From Metabacillus schmidteae (GTDB lineage: Bacteria > Bacillota > Bacilli > Bacillales > Bacillaceae), in NCBI RefSeq assembly GCF_903166545.1, contig NZ_CAESCH010000001.1, positions 1,244,001-1,308,000 on the forward strand: DNA of 64,000 bases. The letters are read 5' to 3'. The notes under the pieces are model-generated. The model searched no databases and had not been told where the DNA came from. It saw only the letters and a program-made list of their open reading frames with translations. The position numbers were made by a program, and so were the translations under genes. Positions 1 to 8,375 of the stretch are shown here, piece by piece. Each line of letters opens with the position of its first letter. Position 1 is the first letter of the stretch.

Positions 1-483
1 AAAGTAGAAGTGATCGGTTGTGACCGTTCATTACTTCCCGATCCTGTTGAGACATTAAAGGCTAGTGAAATGCTGCTTGAGGAAGGATTTATTGTTTTAC
101 CTTATACGTCAGATGATGTTGTGCTGGCAAGAAGATTAGAAGAATTAGGTGTTCATGCTATTATGCCTGGTGCTTCACCAATAGGTTCTGGTCAGGGATT
201 ATTAAATCCTCTTAATCTATCATTTATTATTGAGCAATCAAAGGTTCCTGTTATCATTGATGCCGGAATTGGCTCTCCTGCAGATGCTGCATTGGCAATG
301 GAACTCGGTGCAGATGGAGTCCTTTTAAATACAGCTGTTTCTGCTGCAAAAGATCCTGTGAAAATGGCTGTTGCAATGAAGCTGGCTATTGAAGCTGGCA
401 GATTAGGGTATGAAGCTGGTAGAATAGCTAAAAAAGACTATGCTATCGCAAGTAGTCCAACAGAAGGAATGATTACGACTTAA
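1..483 (+). CDS. thiG: Thiazole synthase ThiG, C-terminal part
   Basis: This is the C-terminal 160 residues of ThiG; the reading frame is open at the left edge, so the start lies outside the window. ThiG makes the thiazole phosphate moiety of thiamin from 1-deoxyxylulose 5-phosphate, dehydroglycine and the ThiS thiocarboxylate. Visible family motifs are the [10 protein letters not shown] segment, the glycine-rich [11 protein letters not shown] loop and the DAGIGSP...LNTA phosphate-binding end of the TIM barrel. The stop codon overlaps the thiF start (TAATG), so the two genes are translationally coupled. The order thiG-thiF-thiD matches the Bacillus thi operon, and tenA, tenI, thiO and thiS would be expected just to the left. 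Confidence 0.95.
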   Translation, partial: KVEVIGCDRSLLPDPVETLKASEMLLEEGFIVLPYTSDDVVLARRLEELGVHAIMPGASPIGSGQGLLNPLNLSFIIEQSKVPVIIDAGIGSPADAALAMELGADGVLLNTAVSAAKDPVKMAVAMKLAIEAGRLGYEAGRIAKKDYAIASSPTEGMITT

Positions 484-1499
484 TGGAACGCTATTCTAGA
501 CAAATATTATTCTCTCCGATCGGAGAAAAAGGTCAGGAGCAAATACGAAAGAAACATATTTTAGTTGTTGGTGCAGGTGCATTAGGTACTGCAAACGCGG
601 AGATGATAGCTCGGGCCGGGATTGGCAAACTAACAATTGTTGATCGTGATTATGTAGAATGGAGCAATTTGCAGCGTCAACAGCTTTATATAGAGGATGA
701 TGCACAGAAACGCATTCCTAAAGCTGTTGCGGCAAAGCTTCATCTTAAAAAAATAAATTCAGAAGTGGAAGTACATTCATTTGTTGAGGATGTAACATCT
801 GCCAATATTGAAGAATTTGCTGAGCATGTGGATTTAATCATAGATGCCACTGATAATTTTGAAACAAGATTATTGATTAATGACGTTGCATTAAAACATG
901 AAATTCCATGGATTTATGGTGGTGTTGTTGGAAGTTATGGTTTATCTTTTACGATTATTCCACATGAAACACCTTGTTTGCACTGTTTATTAAAACATAT
1001 TCCATTTGATGGGATGACATGTGATACTGTCGGAGTTATTTCTCCAATTGTCAGCATGGTTGCTTCCCACCAAACAACAGAAGCGTTAAAGCTTCTTGTG
1101 GGAGATGAAGAAAATAGACGTGGAAAGCTTGTATCCTTTGATTTATGGAAAAACCAATATTCGTCAATCAACATGGATCGTTTAAAAAATAATGCGTGCC
1201 CGACATGCGGAACAAATCCGGTATATCCTTACCTTACAGCTGAAATGGAAACAAAGGCTGCGGTTCTTTGTGGAAGAGATACTGTGCAAATTAGACCAAG
1301 TGAAACAAAGCAATTTTCATTTGAACAAGTTGGTCAACGTGTGAAGCCTCTTGCAGATGCATTTTTAGAAAATCCATTCTTAATGTCATTTACATTTGGT
1401 GAGCATAGAATCGTCTTGTTTAAAGATGGCCGCGCCTTAATTCATGGTACAAAGGATATAGCTGAAGCGAAGAAGATTTACCACCGCTATGTTGGATAG
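483..1499 (+). CDS. thiF: Sulfur-carrier protein ThiS adenylyltransferase ThiF
   Basis: This 338-residue E1-like enzyme adenylates the C-terminus of ThiS so that sulfur can be loaded for thiazole formation. The N-terminus has the nucleotide-binding GAGALG motif (residues about 31-36), followed by the DRD...NLQRQQLY segment and DATDNFETR, all typical of the ThiF/MoeB/UBA1 fold. Two cysteine pairs (CLHC near residue 164 and CPTC near 240) form the usual structural zinc site. The ATG overlaps the thiG stop by one base. Length agrees with B. subtilis ThiF. A MoeB role is less likely because of the thi operon context. Confidence 0.93.
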   Translation: MERYSRQILFSPIGEKGQEQIRKKHILVVGAGALGTANAEMIARAGIGKLTIVDRDYVEWSNLQRQQLYIEDDAQKRIPKAVAAKLHLKKINSEVEVHSFVEDVTSANIEEFAEHVDLIIDATDNFETRLLINDVALKHEIPWIYGGVVGSYGLSFTIIPHETPCLHCLLKHIPFDGMTCDTVGVISPIVSMVASHQTTEALKLLVGDEENRRGKLVSFDLWKNQYSSINMDRLKNNACPTCGTNPVYPYLTAEMETKAAVLCGRDTVQIRPSETKQFSFEQVGQRVKPLADAFLENPFLMSFTFGEHRIVLFKDGRALIHGTKDIAEAKKIYHRYVG

Positions 1500-1516
1500 T
1501 AGGGAGAGGTAGAAAC

Positions 1517-2335
1517 ATGACAGTGTCTCGAGCGCTTACAATTGCCGGATCTGATTCTGGAGGAGGAGCAGGAATTCAGGCAGATCTAAAAACCTTTCAG
1601 GAGCTTGGTGTATTTGGTATGTCAGCGATTACGGCTGTGACAGCCCAAAATACATTAGGAGTTCAAGGTGTATATCCGCTCAGCTTAGATGCGTTAAAAG
1701 CCCAGATTGATTCTGTTGCTATTGATTTGGAGCCGGGCGCTTTAAAAACAGGAATGCTTTTTAATGCAGATATGATTCAGTTAGTTTCAGAGCGCATTCA
1801 GTATTATGGTTGGAAGAATGTTGTGGTCGATCCGGTTATGATCGCAAAAGGTGGACAGTCACTTTTGGAAAAGGAAGCGGTTAGTGCTCTGTTGACAGCT
1901 TTAGTACCTTTGGCAAAAGTGATTACACCGAATATCCCTGAAGCAGAAGTTCTAACAGGAATGAGCATTCAAACACTTGAGCATAAAAAAGAAGCTGCTA
2001 AAAAGCTTTTCGATCTTGGCGCTAAATTTGTCATGATCAAGGGTGGCCATGATTTTACAGGAGAAGTCGTGATTGATCTTTTATATGATGGAACCAGCTT
2101 TGAATCATTTGAAGGTATACGAAGAGAGACACGGCATACTCATGGGACCGGATGTACATTTGCAGCAGCGATTACAGCGGAATTAAGCAAAGGAAAAACG
2201 GTGCCCCAAGCAGTAGAAACTGCCAAGAAATTTATACAGGCAGCAATCGATGACCAACTGGGAATTGGTGGAGGTCATGGTCCGACAAACCATTGGGCAT
2301 ATCGAAAAAACAATCTTATATTTAGTTCAAAATAA
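1517..2335 (+). CDS. thiD: Hydroxymethylpyrimidine/phosphomethylpyrimidine kinase ThiD
   Basis: This 272-residue ribokinase-family enzyme phosphorylates HMP and HMP-P to give the pyrimidine substrate of ThiE. The N-terminal AGSDSGGGAGIQADLKTF motif and the C-terminal HGTGCTFAAAI anion-hole segment, with its catalytic Asp/Gly region, are both intact. It starts 17 bp after thiF behind a gggagagg ribosome site, so it belongs to the same transcript. A branched hairpin with a T-run follows (2342-2410). Pyridoxal kinase activity is known for some relatives, but the operon position favours ThiD. Confidence 0.94.
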   Translation: MTVSRALTIAGSDSGGGAGIQADLKTFQELGVFGMSAITAVTAQNTLGVQGVYPLSLDALKAQIDSVAIDLEPGALKTGMLFNADMIQLVSERIQYYGWKNVVVDPVMIAKGGQSLLEKEAVSALLTALVPLAKVITPNIPEAEVLTGMSIQTLEHKKEAAKKLFDLGAKFVMIKGGHDFTGEVVIDLLYDGTSFESFEGIRRETRHTHGTGCTFAAAITAELSKGKTVPQAVETAKKFIQAAIDDQLGIGGGHGPTNHWAYRKNNLIFSSK

Positions 2336-2341
2336 AAATAG

Positions 2342-2411
2342 GACTGACTCCTAAATTAGGCGAGGCAATCTAAGTATAGTTGCCAGTGTATGTGAGGGGT
2401 CAGTTTTTTTA
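2342..2411 (+). terminator. Terminator of the thi operon
   Basis: ACTGACTCCT (2343-2352) pairs with AGGGGTCAGT ahead of a T7 run. The long loop holds its own small stem (GGCAA/TTGCC), so the structure is branched. It ends the thiG-thiF-thiD transcript. Confidence 0.7.
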
Positions 2412-2462
2412 TACGCTAAGAATGATTAACTGTATTAAAGGAATAAAGTATAAGAAAAGACA

Positions 2463-2501
2463 TCGACTTCCGCCATTCTTGGCGGTAAGTCGTGTTTTTC
2501 T
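2463..2501 (+). terminator. Hairpin with T-run just upstream of thiE
   Basis: A strong stem CGACTTCCGCC / GGCGGTAAGTCG (one bulge) is followed by TTTTT and ends about 20 bp before the thiE start. It may be a second terminator behind thiD or an attenuator in the thiE leader. No TPP-riboswitch (THI box) sequence was recognised next to it. Confidence 0.5.
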
Positions 2502-2519
2502 AATAGGAGTGACATAATC

Positions 2520-3158
2520 GTGAATGTGTCTAAATCATTAAAACTATATTTTGTCATGGGATCGGCAAATTGTCGTATGTTTGATCCGGAAAAGACACTG
2601 GCTGAAGCAATTAAAGGAGGAATTACATTATTTCAATTTAGGGAAAAAGGAAATAAGGCTTTAAAAGGAAATGACTGTTTGTATTTAGGACAAAAATTAA
2701 GACACCTATGTGAGAAGAATAAGATTCCGTTTATTGTCAATGATGATATTGAGATGGCCCTTGAACTTCATGCAGACGGGGTACATATTGGCCAAGACGA
2801 TGGTGATCCATATTTAACAAGGAAACAAATTGGCCAGAATATGTGGCTGGGAATATCTACACATTCTGTAGAAGAAGCACAACAGGCAGTTAAAGACGGA
2901 GCAGACTATATTGGTGTAGGGCCGATGTTTCCCACCAACACTAAAAAGGATGCACATCAAGTGGTGGGCCCAGATTTAATTAAAAAAATTAGAAGTTCAG
3001 GCTTGGATCATATTCCAATTGTCGGGATAGGGGGAATTACCCTTGATCGTGCAAAACTTGTTTATCAGGCAGGAGCAAATGGTGTTGCTGTTATAAGTGC
3101 AATTAGTGGAGCTGATTCACCGAAACATGCTGCAGCAGCTTTTTATTCCTTAAAATGA
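2520..3158 (+). CDS. thiE: Thiamin phosphate synthase ThiE
   Basis: This 212-residue TIM-barrel enzyme condenses HMP-diphosphate with thiazole phosphate to make thiamin phosphate. Diagnostic motifs are FQFREKG near residue 40, PFIVNDD, DGVHIGQDD, and VGPMFPTNTKKDA with the T-x-T-K phosphate loop. The last of these separates ThiE from the TenI isomerase. The GTG start at 2520 sits 11 bp after AGGAG; a second in-frame GTG two codons later is possible. It is separated from thiD by two hairpins, so it may have its own expression level. Confidence 0.92.
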   Translation: MNVSKSLKLYFVMGSANCRMFDPEKTLAEAIKGGITLFQFREKGNKALKGNDCLYLGQKLRHLCEKNKIPFIVNDDIEMALELHADGVHIGQDDGDPYLTRKQIGQNMWLGISTHSVEEAQQAVKDGADYIGVGPMFPTNTKKDAHQVVGPDLIKKIRSSGLDHIPIVGIGGITLDRAKLVYQAGANGVAVISAISGADSPKHAAAAFYSLK

Positions 3159-3186
3159 AGCAATAGCACTTTTTCTAAATCAGTGT

Positions 3187-3209
3187 TATAATTATAACCA
3201 GGTACTAAT
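3187..3209 (+). promoter_or_regulatory. Promoter -10 and candidate FapR operator before fabI
   Basis: A TATAAT box at 3187-3192 overlaps a 19-bp element, ATTATAACCAGGTACTAAT (3191-3209). Its right half (GGTACTAAT) equals the FapR half-site consensus, while the left half is weaker. FapR represses fatty-acid genes, including fabI, in Bacillus, so the context fits. The -35 region is poor (TAGCAC). Confidence 0.55.
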
Positions 3210-3237
3210 AACATGTATTAATATAAGGAGGATCTAC

Positions 3238-4011
3238 ATGAACTTATCATTAAAAGGACGTAATATTGTCGTAATGGGAGTAGCCAATAAACGCAGTATT
3301 GCTTGGGGAATTGCGCGTTCTTTACATAATGCCGGAGCACGATTGATTTTTACATACGCTGGTGAGCGTCTTGAGAAATCTGTTCGTGATTTAGCTGAAA
3401 CATTAGAAGGTAATGATTCACTTGTACTACCTTGTGATATCACAAGTGATGAAGAAATTAAAACTTGTTTTGGAGCAATTAAGGAACAAGTTGGTGTCAT
3501 TCACGGAATTGCACATTGTATCGCATTTGCGAATAAAGAAGAGCTTCAAGGTGAATATTTAAACACAACTCGTGACGGATTCCTGCTTTCACAAAACATT
3601 AGCTCTTATTCTTTAACAGCTGTTGCTAAGGAAGCGAGAGGTCTTTTATCAGACGGCGGCAGCATTGTGACGTTAACATATCTTGGTGGAGAAAGAGTAT
3701 TGCCTAACTACAACGTAATGGGTGTAGCAAAGGCTTCTTTAGAAGCTAGTGTAAGATACTTAGCAAGTGACCTTGGAAAAGATGGTATTCGTGTGAACTC
3801 GATTTCCGCTGGTCCAATTCGTACTCTTTCTGCGAAAGGTATTAGTGACTTTAACTCAATCTTAAAAGATATTGAAGAACGTTCTCCTCTTCGCCGTACA
3901 ACAACTCCGGAAGAAGTTGGAGATACTGCATTATTCCTATTCAGTGATTTATCACGTGGAATGACTGGAGAAAATCTCCATGTTGACTCAGGATACCATA
4001 TTTTAGCTTAA
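3238..4011 (+). CDS. fabI: Enoyl-[acyl-carrier-protein] reductase FabI
   Basis: This 257-residue short-chain dehydrogenase-like enzyme reduces enoyl-ACP in the last step of each fatty-acid elongation cycle, in the cytosol. The sequence shows the N-terminal nucleotide-binding GVANKRSIAWGIA and the catalytic Y-x6-K (YNVMGVAKASLEASVRYLA). It also has the C-terminal RVNSISAGPIRTL...SGYHIL typical of Bacillus FabI. The ATG lies 8 bp behind TAAGGAGG. It is monocistronic between its own promoter and a bidirectional terminator. Confidence 0.96.
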   Translation: MNLSLKGRNIVVMGVANKRSIAWGIARSLHNAGARLIFTYAGERLEKSVRDLAETLEGNDSLVLPCDITSDEEIKTCFGAIKEQVGVIHGIAHCIAFANKEELQGEYLNTTRDGFLLSQNISSYSLTAVAKEARGLLSDGGSIVTLTYLGGERVLPNYNVMGVAKASLEASVRYLASDLGKDGIRVNSISAGPIRTLSAKGISDFNSILKDIEERSPLRRTTTPEEVGDTALFLFSDLSRGMTGENLHVDSGYHILA

Positions 4012-4023
4012 AATAAATGTAAG

Positions 4024-4058
4024 AAAAAGCGACTTAGTATGTAGTTAAGTCGCTTTTT
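4024..4058. terminator. Bidirectional terminator fabI / EAL gene
   Basis: AAAAAGCGACTTA (4024-4036) and TAAGTCGCTTTTT (4046-4058) form a perfect 13-bp stem with A and T tracts on either side. It can stop transcription from both converging genes. The stem overlaps the last codons of the EAL gene. Confidence 0.85.
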
Positions 4059-5007
4059 CTGTTTGGAGTATGGAAAAATTGTCTTCAGTAATGTTGTTCC
4101 CGGACAACAGCTTTTTAGCTGGTTGGCGTTTTAATATGGTTCCATTTTGGACGAGAACAATTTCATCTGCGACATCAACAATGACCGATTTTCTTTTTCT
4201 ATTTGGATTGGCTACTTCTATACATTCTCTTGCATACTCATTTATAGCAGGGAAGGTGGATCCCGGTTTTGCAATAAAAAAGCCCTGTCCGAACTCAATC
4301 CCTAAACTCATCACTCTTTTTAACTCAGCCTCTGTTTCAATTCCTTCAGCAATAATCTTACTGTTCATTTTCTTGGCAAACGTAACAAAAGCTTCTAATA
4401 TATTTGATTTTACTTCATTAAAGTCAATCCCGCGAATTAAAGAGCGATCCACTTTAATGTAATCCGGCATTAATTCTGAAATGGATTGCAAGGAAGAATA
4501 TCCGGCACCTGCATCATCTACAGCAATTTGAAAGCCTTGCTCCCGATAATGATTGAGCGCATTTCTAAATGCCTCAAAGTCATTGATTGCATTTCTTTCC
4601 GTTATTTCAAATACAACATTTTGCGGCTCAATTTCATATTGTTTTAGCAATGAAATTGTATGACCGGGATTGAATTGTCTGTCATAAATGACGCAAGCAT
4701 TTAAATTAATGAAAAGTTTTTGGTTATGTAGATTGCCCTTACTTGCTTCAAATGTTTTTTCTCTTGCTATTTTTTCAAGTGAATATAACAGACCTTCCTT
4801 TTCTGCATAGGGGAATAAAGAATCGGGGCGATAAAATGGACTGTTAATGGGTCCGCGAGATAATGCTTCAAATCCAAAGATTGTGTTGCTATGATAATGG
4901 ACAATTGGTTGGAAGTGGATGCTTAGAAGCTTATCGTGAAGAATTCGTTCCAATTCTATTTTTAATTCTGTCTCTTTGCCCGGAAAATAATGACGTGCAT
5001 TGTTCAT
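4045..5007 (-). CDS. EAL-domain protein, probable cyclic-di-GMP phosphodiesterase
   Basis: This 320-residue cytoplasmic protein is made almost entirely of one EAL domain. The signature E47-A48-L49, the FEITERN segment, the DDAGAGYSS metal-binding loop and the AEGIET motif are all present, so hydrolysis of c-di-GMP to pGpG is plausible. No GGDEF, PAS or membrane segment is visible. About 70 C-terminal residues after the EAL domain are basic and of unknown role. The start at 5007 has AAGGAG about 6 bp upstream. It is convergent with fabI and divergent from cotO, and the substrate is unproven. Confidence 0.85.
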   Translation of the reverse strand: MNNARHYFPGKETELKIELERILHDKLLSIHFQPIVHYHSNTIFGFEALSRGPINSPFYRPDSLFPYAEKEGLLYSLEKIAREKTFEASKGNLHNQKLFINLNACVIYDRQFNPGHTISLLKQYEIEPQNVVFEITERNAINDFEAFRNALNHYREQGFQIAVDDAGAGYSSLQSISELMPDYIKVDRSLIRGIDFNEVKSNILEAFVTFAKKMNSKIIAEGIETEAELKRVMSLGIEFGQGFFIAKPGSTFPAINEYARECIEVANPNRKRKSVIVDVADEIVLVQNGTILKRQPAKKLLSGNNITEDNFSILQTEKAT

Positions 5008-5226
5008 AAAAAATTCTCCTTTTTGTAAACATCAAAGGTGTTTAGAAAATATCTTTTTCTGCCTAATTCGACAATACCATTTGATTGTTAAGGGAAAGTT
5101 AATCCAATGTTAAATTTAGTTTTTATTAGAGAAATAGATTTTTCAGCTCTCAAAGAAAATAGGCACATTACCTAGTATTCCCGCATAACATGTGTGTGTA
5201 GACTTATGCTTTAGGAGGGAAAGAAA

Positions 5227-5754
5227 ATGGCTAATAAGCAAAGTTACAAAATGAAACCCCTTATGTATATTGTTCAACCTGATTCAGATGGTGTTCATGT
5301 AAATATGCAATCGTATGTTGTGAAAAAAGCAAAAAGAAAAGTAGCGGAAAGCCCAAAGCAGGCAGAAAATATTGTGGAAACAGAAATTGAAGAAGTAGTA
5401 GATGCTAAATCCCAACCAGCTGTCAGGTCAGCTGTTGATGTAAGTACAGTTGTTGAGATTCAGGAAGAAGAGCAGGTGGAGCTAAAGGTAGAGGAAGAAC
5501 CTACAGTTAAGCAATATCGAAAACAAAGAAAACCAATTACACAAATGAATATTCAAGAAAAAATTGAGTTTTTTAAACATTTGCCAAAGAATATGCCTAG
5601 AACACTATGTCAAATAAAAACAGTTGAAGAAACGTATCGCGGTGTCATTATGACAGAAGAAAATGAGATTGTAACAATCCGTTCGTTAACACATTCCAAG
5701 CCGTTAGACATACCGTTAAACCAAATTAAAGAAATTAATTTGTTAGGTTTTTAA
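5227..5754 (+). CDS. cotO: Spore coat protein CotO
   Basis: This 175-residue protein is shorter than B. subtilis CotO (about 227) but keeps its two conserved ends. The N-terminus (KMKPLMYIVQP) and the C-terminus (about residues 110-175: MPRTLCQIKT...YRGVI...IPLNQIKEINLLGF) resemble CotO. The middle is Glu/Val-rich and looks disordered. CotO acts in outer coat assembly. The ATG follows TTAGGAGGG. It lies divergently from the EAL gene and convergently with the cotZ-like gene, as expected for the yjbX locus. Confidence 0.85.
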   Translation: MANKQSYKMKPLMYIVQPDSDGVHVNMQSYVVKKAKRKVAESPKQAENIVETEIEEVVDAKSQPAVRSAVDVSTVVEIQEEEQVELKVEEEPTVKQYRKQRKPITQMNIQEKIEFFKHLPKNMPRTLCQIKTVEETYRGVIMTEENEIVTIRSLTHSKPLDIPLNQIKEINLLGF

Positions 5755-5765
5755 TGTACTTAAAT

Positions 5766-5800
5766 AAAAAAAGTTAGGCACTTGGGTGTCTAACTTTTTT
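5766..5800. terminator. Bidirectional terminator cotO / cotZ-like
   Basis: AAAAAGTTAGGCA pairs with TGTCTAACTTTTTT (one G-T pair), giving an A-tract and a T-tract for the two converging genes. Confidence 0.8.
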
Positions 5801-5806
5801 CGTTGC

Positions 5807-6217
5807 TTAATCAACAAGTAGACGAGGAGATAAGCATTGGATCGCACAGAAACAGCTTAAGTCAACCTCAACACAATTTCTTGTTTTTACTAGTTTTGTT
5901 ACGTCACAAATTTTATGAGCTGCATGCACGTGGCAATCGAGTGGAAGTAGGAGTCTAAGTGTTGCACAGCAATGGTGAATATGTTCGACTCTGAAAAAGT
6001 TTGTTTCAAAGCATTCTCCGCCAACATGACCAAATGCTTTAAAAGGCTCGCCCTTTTCATTTAACAAGATAAAGGGTATCGTATCCCCAAGTGTTTTGAC
6101 AGGATTAAGAAGGTTTGAATAACAGCTTGAACATTTTACATCCTCGGCAGCTTCCTGTTGCTTCAGTATGTTTTCTACCGCATCACATACACAGTTAAAG
6201 GCATTTTTATGTCCCAT
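5807..6217 (-). CDS. cotZ: Spore coat/exosporium protein, CotZ/CotY family
   Basis: This 136-residue cysteine-rich protein (about 12 Cys) belongs to the CotY/CotZ family, which forms cross-linked lattices on the spore surface crust. Recognisable segments are FNCVCDAVENILKQQEAAEDV, the CSSCYSNLL pair, DTIPFILLNEKGEPFKAFG and the C-terminal [16 protein letters not shown]. The frame extends 31 codons further upstream, but the ATG at 6217 is preferred because GGGAGGG lies 8 bp before it and the family starts here. Assignment as CotZ rather than CotY rests on position (last in the cluster) and is tentative. Confidence 0.85.
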   Translation of the reverse strand: MGHKNAFNCVCDAVENILKQQEAAEDVKCSSCYSNLLNPVKTLGDTIPFILLNEKGEPFKAFGHVGGECFETNFFRVEHIHHCCATLRLLLPLDCHVHAAHKICDVTKLVKTRNCVEVDLSCFCAIQCLSPRLLVD

Positions 6218-6360
6218 TTTGATATCCCTCCCACCAATAATTCTTATTAATAGTATAAGATTCAATTCGTAAATTGGTTCTAGGGAAAGGGTATATTTTT
6301 GGTGAATCATTCATTTCTAAAGGCTGTTTTCGCATGCTTTTGTTTTTTAACGCAGTAAAG

Positions 6361-6450
6361 ATTCGTAATTAGTTCGTTCCAATGCGCTTCAGACAATCGC
6401 TTTCCTCTACTTCCCGCAGGAGTCGATTGTCTTCCGCTCCATTCCACTAT
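6361..6450. repeat. Interspersed hairpin repeat, short copy
   Basis: This segment is a shortened relative of the element at 27071-27220. The shared parts are the entry GTTYCA-TGCGCT, the stem AGACAATCG (6391-6399) / CGATTGTCT (6424-6432), TTCCCGCAGGAGT, and the exit TTCCGCTCCATTCCACTAT. The G+C-rich core of the longer copy is missing. It lies in the 330-bp gap between the two CotY/Z genes, where no gene is seen. Confidence 0.7.
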
Positions 6451-6500
6451 AGAAGTATATAATTATTCATAAGCAACAAACTTAGCGAAAATAGCCTTTC

Positions 6501-6534
6501 TAAAAAAGAAAAGACTGCTGATTGTTCAGCAGTC
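6501..6534 (-). terminator. Terminator of cotY-like gene
   Basis: GACTGCTGA (6513-6521) pairs with TCAGCAGTC (6526-6534). On the minus strand a T-rich tract (complement of 6501-6512) follows. Confidence 0.8.
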
Positions 6535-6547
6535 TATGATCATCTTA

Positions 6548-7036
6548 TTATTTGCGGTGGTGTTTTTTTCTTTCGTCTGCAACGCGGTCCACTAATTCTG
6601 GTGATAAGCATTGGATAGCACAGAAGCAATCTAAGTCTACTTCGATACAGAAGTCAGTTTTTTCTAGACCGAAGAAATCTTCGTCACAAGGATTACATAC
6701 GCTTAGCGTATTACCATCAACGTCTACAGGACGTAATAATGATAATGTTGCACAGCAATCTTCAACAGCTTCTACACGGAAGAAGATTGTTTGGAAGCAA
6801 GCCATGTCTCCAGTGAATCCACCAACATTACCGAATGCTTTGAAGAGTTCACCTTTTTTTCCGTAAAGGATGAAAGGAATTGTGTCTCTTTGCGGACCAG
6901 CCACAGGGCCTAATAAATTACTGAAGCAGCTAGTTGGGCATGTAATTTCTTCTACTGCTTCTTGTTCAGCTAAAATTTGTTCAACAGCTTCGCATACGCA
7001 ATTATTGTCTCTATCTCTTTTATCTTTGCAACCCAT
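6548..7036 (-). CDS. cotY: Spore coat/exosporium protein, CotY/CotZ family
   Basis: This 162-residue protein equals B. subtilis CotY in length. It is cysteine-rich and paralogous to the neighbour at 5807-6217, sharing [41 protein letters not shown], the double-Cys CCATLSLL and [16 protein letters not shown]. It is expected to self-assemble into the disulfide-linked crust layer during late sporulation (mother cell). The C-terminus ends in a basic DERKKHHRK tail. The start codon is preceded by AAGGAGAT. It has its own terminator at 6501-6534. Confidence 0.87.
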   Translation of the reverse strand: MGCKDKRDRDNNCVCEAVEQILAEQEAVEEITCPTSCFSNLLGPVAGPQRDTIPFILYGKKGELFKAFGNVGGFTGDMACFQTIFFRVEAVEDCCATLSLLRPVDVDGNTLSVCNPCDEDFFGLEKTDFCIEVDLDCFCAIQCLSPELVDRVADERKKHHRK

Positions 7037-7392
7037 TGAATAGTCATCTCCTTAAATGATTTATTGACTTTAGTCCTTAACAGACTATGTGGGAAATGAC
7101 TAGTTGGTGTGGGTTATCGTCTATATTGTATGCATTCATCTAGAAAGTTTTTAGGTGAATGTATTAAAAATAGGGGTGAAACTTGTCTTTTTAAAAACAA
7201 GTTTCTGTATACTATGCTGTTAAAGTAATAAGTGTTGTGCTGGTTGATTGCAGCTCTGGGATGCTCGCTTTCCGTGGAGCGTGCAGTGAGCTCCTCGTCG
7301 TTTGGAGTGGCTTCAGCCAATAGAACGAACTAAATTCCACCTTTAACACTACATAAAAAACAACACATTATGTGAAAATAGCCAAAGAAAAA
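7037..7392. other. Gene-free gap with a degenerate repeat
   Basis: No credible gene is seen in these ~355 bp. Positions about 7250-7330 (GCTTTCCGTGGAG, AGTGAGCTCCTCG) resemble the G+C-rich core of the interspersed hairpin repeat at 27071-27220, so this is probably a third, decayed copy. The promoter of the cotY-like gene should lie at the left end. Confidence 0.4.
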
Positions 7393-7412
7393 AAGCAGGA
7401 CTATGCCTGCTT
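7393..7412 (-). terminator. Terminator of cotX
   Basis: AAGCAGG / CCTGCTT stem; on the minus strand it is followed by a T7-rich tract (complement of 7385-7394). Confidence 0.8.
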
Positions 7413-7419
7413 CTTGTCA

Positions 7420-7926
7420 TTAGAAAATGTCGATGTTGACTACTAATGCGATTAAGATTTGAAGAAGTACTTGAAGTGAGATTGCAACGTCAGTGTCAGT
7501 AGTTGTTACTTTTACATCTTTAGAATTTTCAATGACTAGTTTTTGTTTGTTAACTTGTTTCATGTCAGCTTCTTGTAATAATTGTTGAGTTACTTGTTCT
7601 GCGCGAGCGCTGTCAGCGATTGTCAAGTTGATTACAAGTGCAATTGCCACTTGAAGTGCTACTTGAAGGGAAACAGCTACTTGAGTATCAGTTGATTTGA
7701 TATCAATGTCACAAGAATCTTTTACGATGATTGTTTCAGAAGAAAATTGCTCTGTTTCACTAACTTGATTAGCTACTTGTGATACTTGAGCATCGTCACC
7801 AAAGAAGTTGCCAACGTTTGCTCCAGCCACCTCGTTGTTGTTGTTGTTGTGATGATGACAATCACAGTGTGTTGGATGACAAGAATTTCTGTCTAATGCT
7901 ACCCACTCATATGGTTTTGCTTGCAT
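7420..7926 (-). CDS. cotX: Spore coat protein CotX
   Basis: This 168-residue crust protein has two copies of the CotX/V domain. The first (about residues 68-105) is SCDIDIKSTDTQVAVSLQVA... and the second (about 132-168) is SKDVKVTTTDTDVAISLQVL.... Each copy carries a hydrophobic beta-like stretch. The N-terminus contains a His/Asn-rich segment (CHHHNNNNN) that may bind metal or be a flexible linker. Ribosome site AAAGGAGG lies upstream of the ATG. It belongs to the minus-strand cotV-cotW-cotX series, expected to be SigK/GerE-controlled as in B. subtilis. Confidence 0.9.
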   Translation of the reverse strand: MQAKPYEWVALDRNSCHPTHCDCHHHNNNNNEVAGANVGNFFGDDAQVSQVANQVSETEQFSSETIIVKDSCDIDIKSTDTQVAVSLQVALQVAIALVINLTIADSARAEQVTQQLLQEADMKQVNKQKLVIENSKDVKVTTTDTDVAISLQVLLQILIALVVNIDIF

Positions 7927-8019
7927 GTTTTATTTCCTCCTTTCGATGTACTATTATTAAATGTCAGGATTTTTTTTTTGTATAAGACAAACATCCTGGT
8001 GTTTTTACCCATTTTTAGT

Positions 8020-8301
8020 TTATTTGTCTTTCTTTTTATTTTTTAACATGTCACGTAGTGTCATGTTTTTTGGAGTTTCCGCAACTTTTTCAGGTTCTTC
8101 TTTTTTTGCTTGAGCTCCTTTAACAAATTCATTCACTTGTGCTTGAAGATCAGCTACAACCTTTTTAAGTTGTTCCTTTTGATCGTCGGTTAACTTCTTT
8201 TTATTTTCATCTGAAATGTTGTTTTTGCTTAAAACATCCTGCACGAATAATTGCATCATTGTTTGGGAGATGTCTTGAAGATTTAATTTCTCATTTGACA
8301 A
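8020..8301 (-). CDS. cotW: Spore coat protein CotW-like
   Basis: This 93-residue, highly charged protein has a long helical, Lys/Asp/Gln-rich middle (DENKKKLTDDQKEQLKKVVADL) and a Lys-rich end. It matches the general layout of B. subtilis CotW (about 105 residues), and it sits between the two CotX-family genes as cotW does. CotW partners CotX/CotV in crust assembly. Sequence similarity is modest, so the name depends partly on position. A GGAGGTGA ribosome site precedes the ATG. Confidence 0.75.
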   Translation of the reverse strand: MSNEKLNLQDISQTMMQLFVQDVLSKNNISDENKKKLTDDQKEQLKKVVADLQAQVNEFVKGAQAKKEEPEKVAETPKNMTLRDMLKNKKKDK

Positions 8302-8375
8302 TGTTGTTCACCTCCATAAATGGATAGGGGAATTAGCGCATAGCTAACCCTTCCCCATATATATTTTTGGCCATT

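Noticed and set aside
7114..7320. 68-residue minus-strand frame
   Set aside because: Overlaps the degenerate hairpin repeat; no ribosome site, no protein-like pattern.
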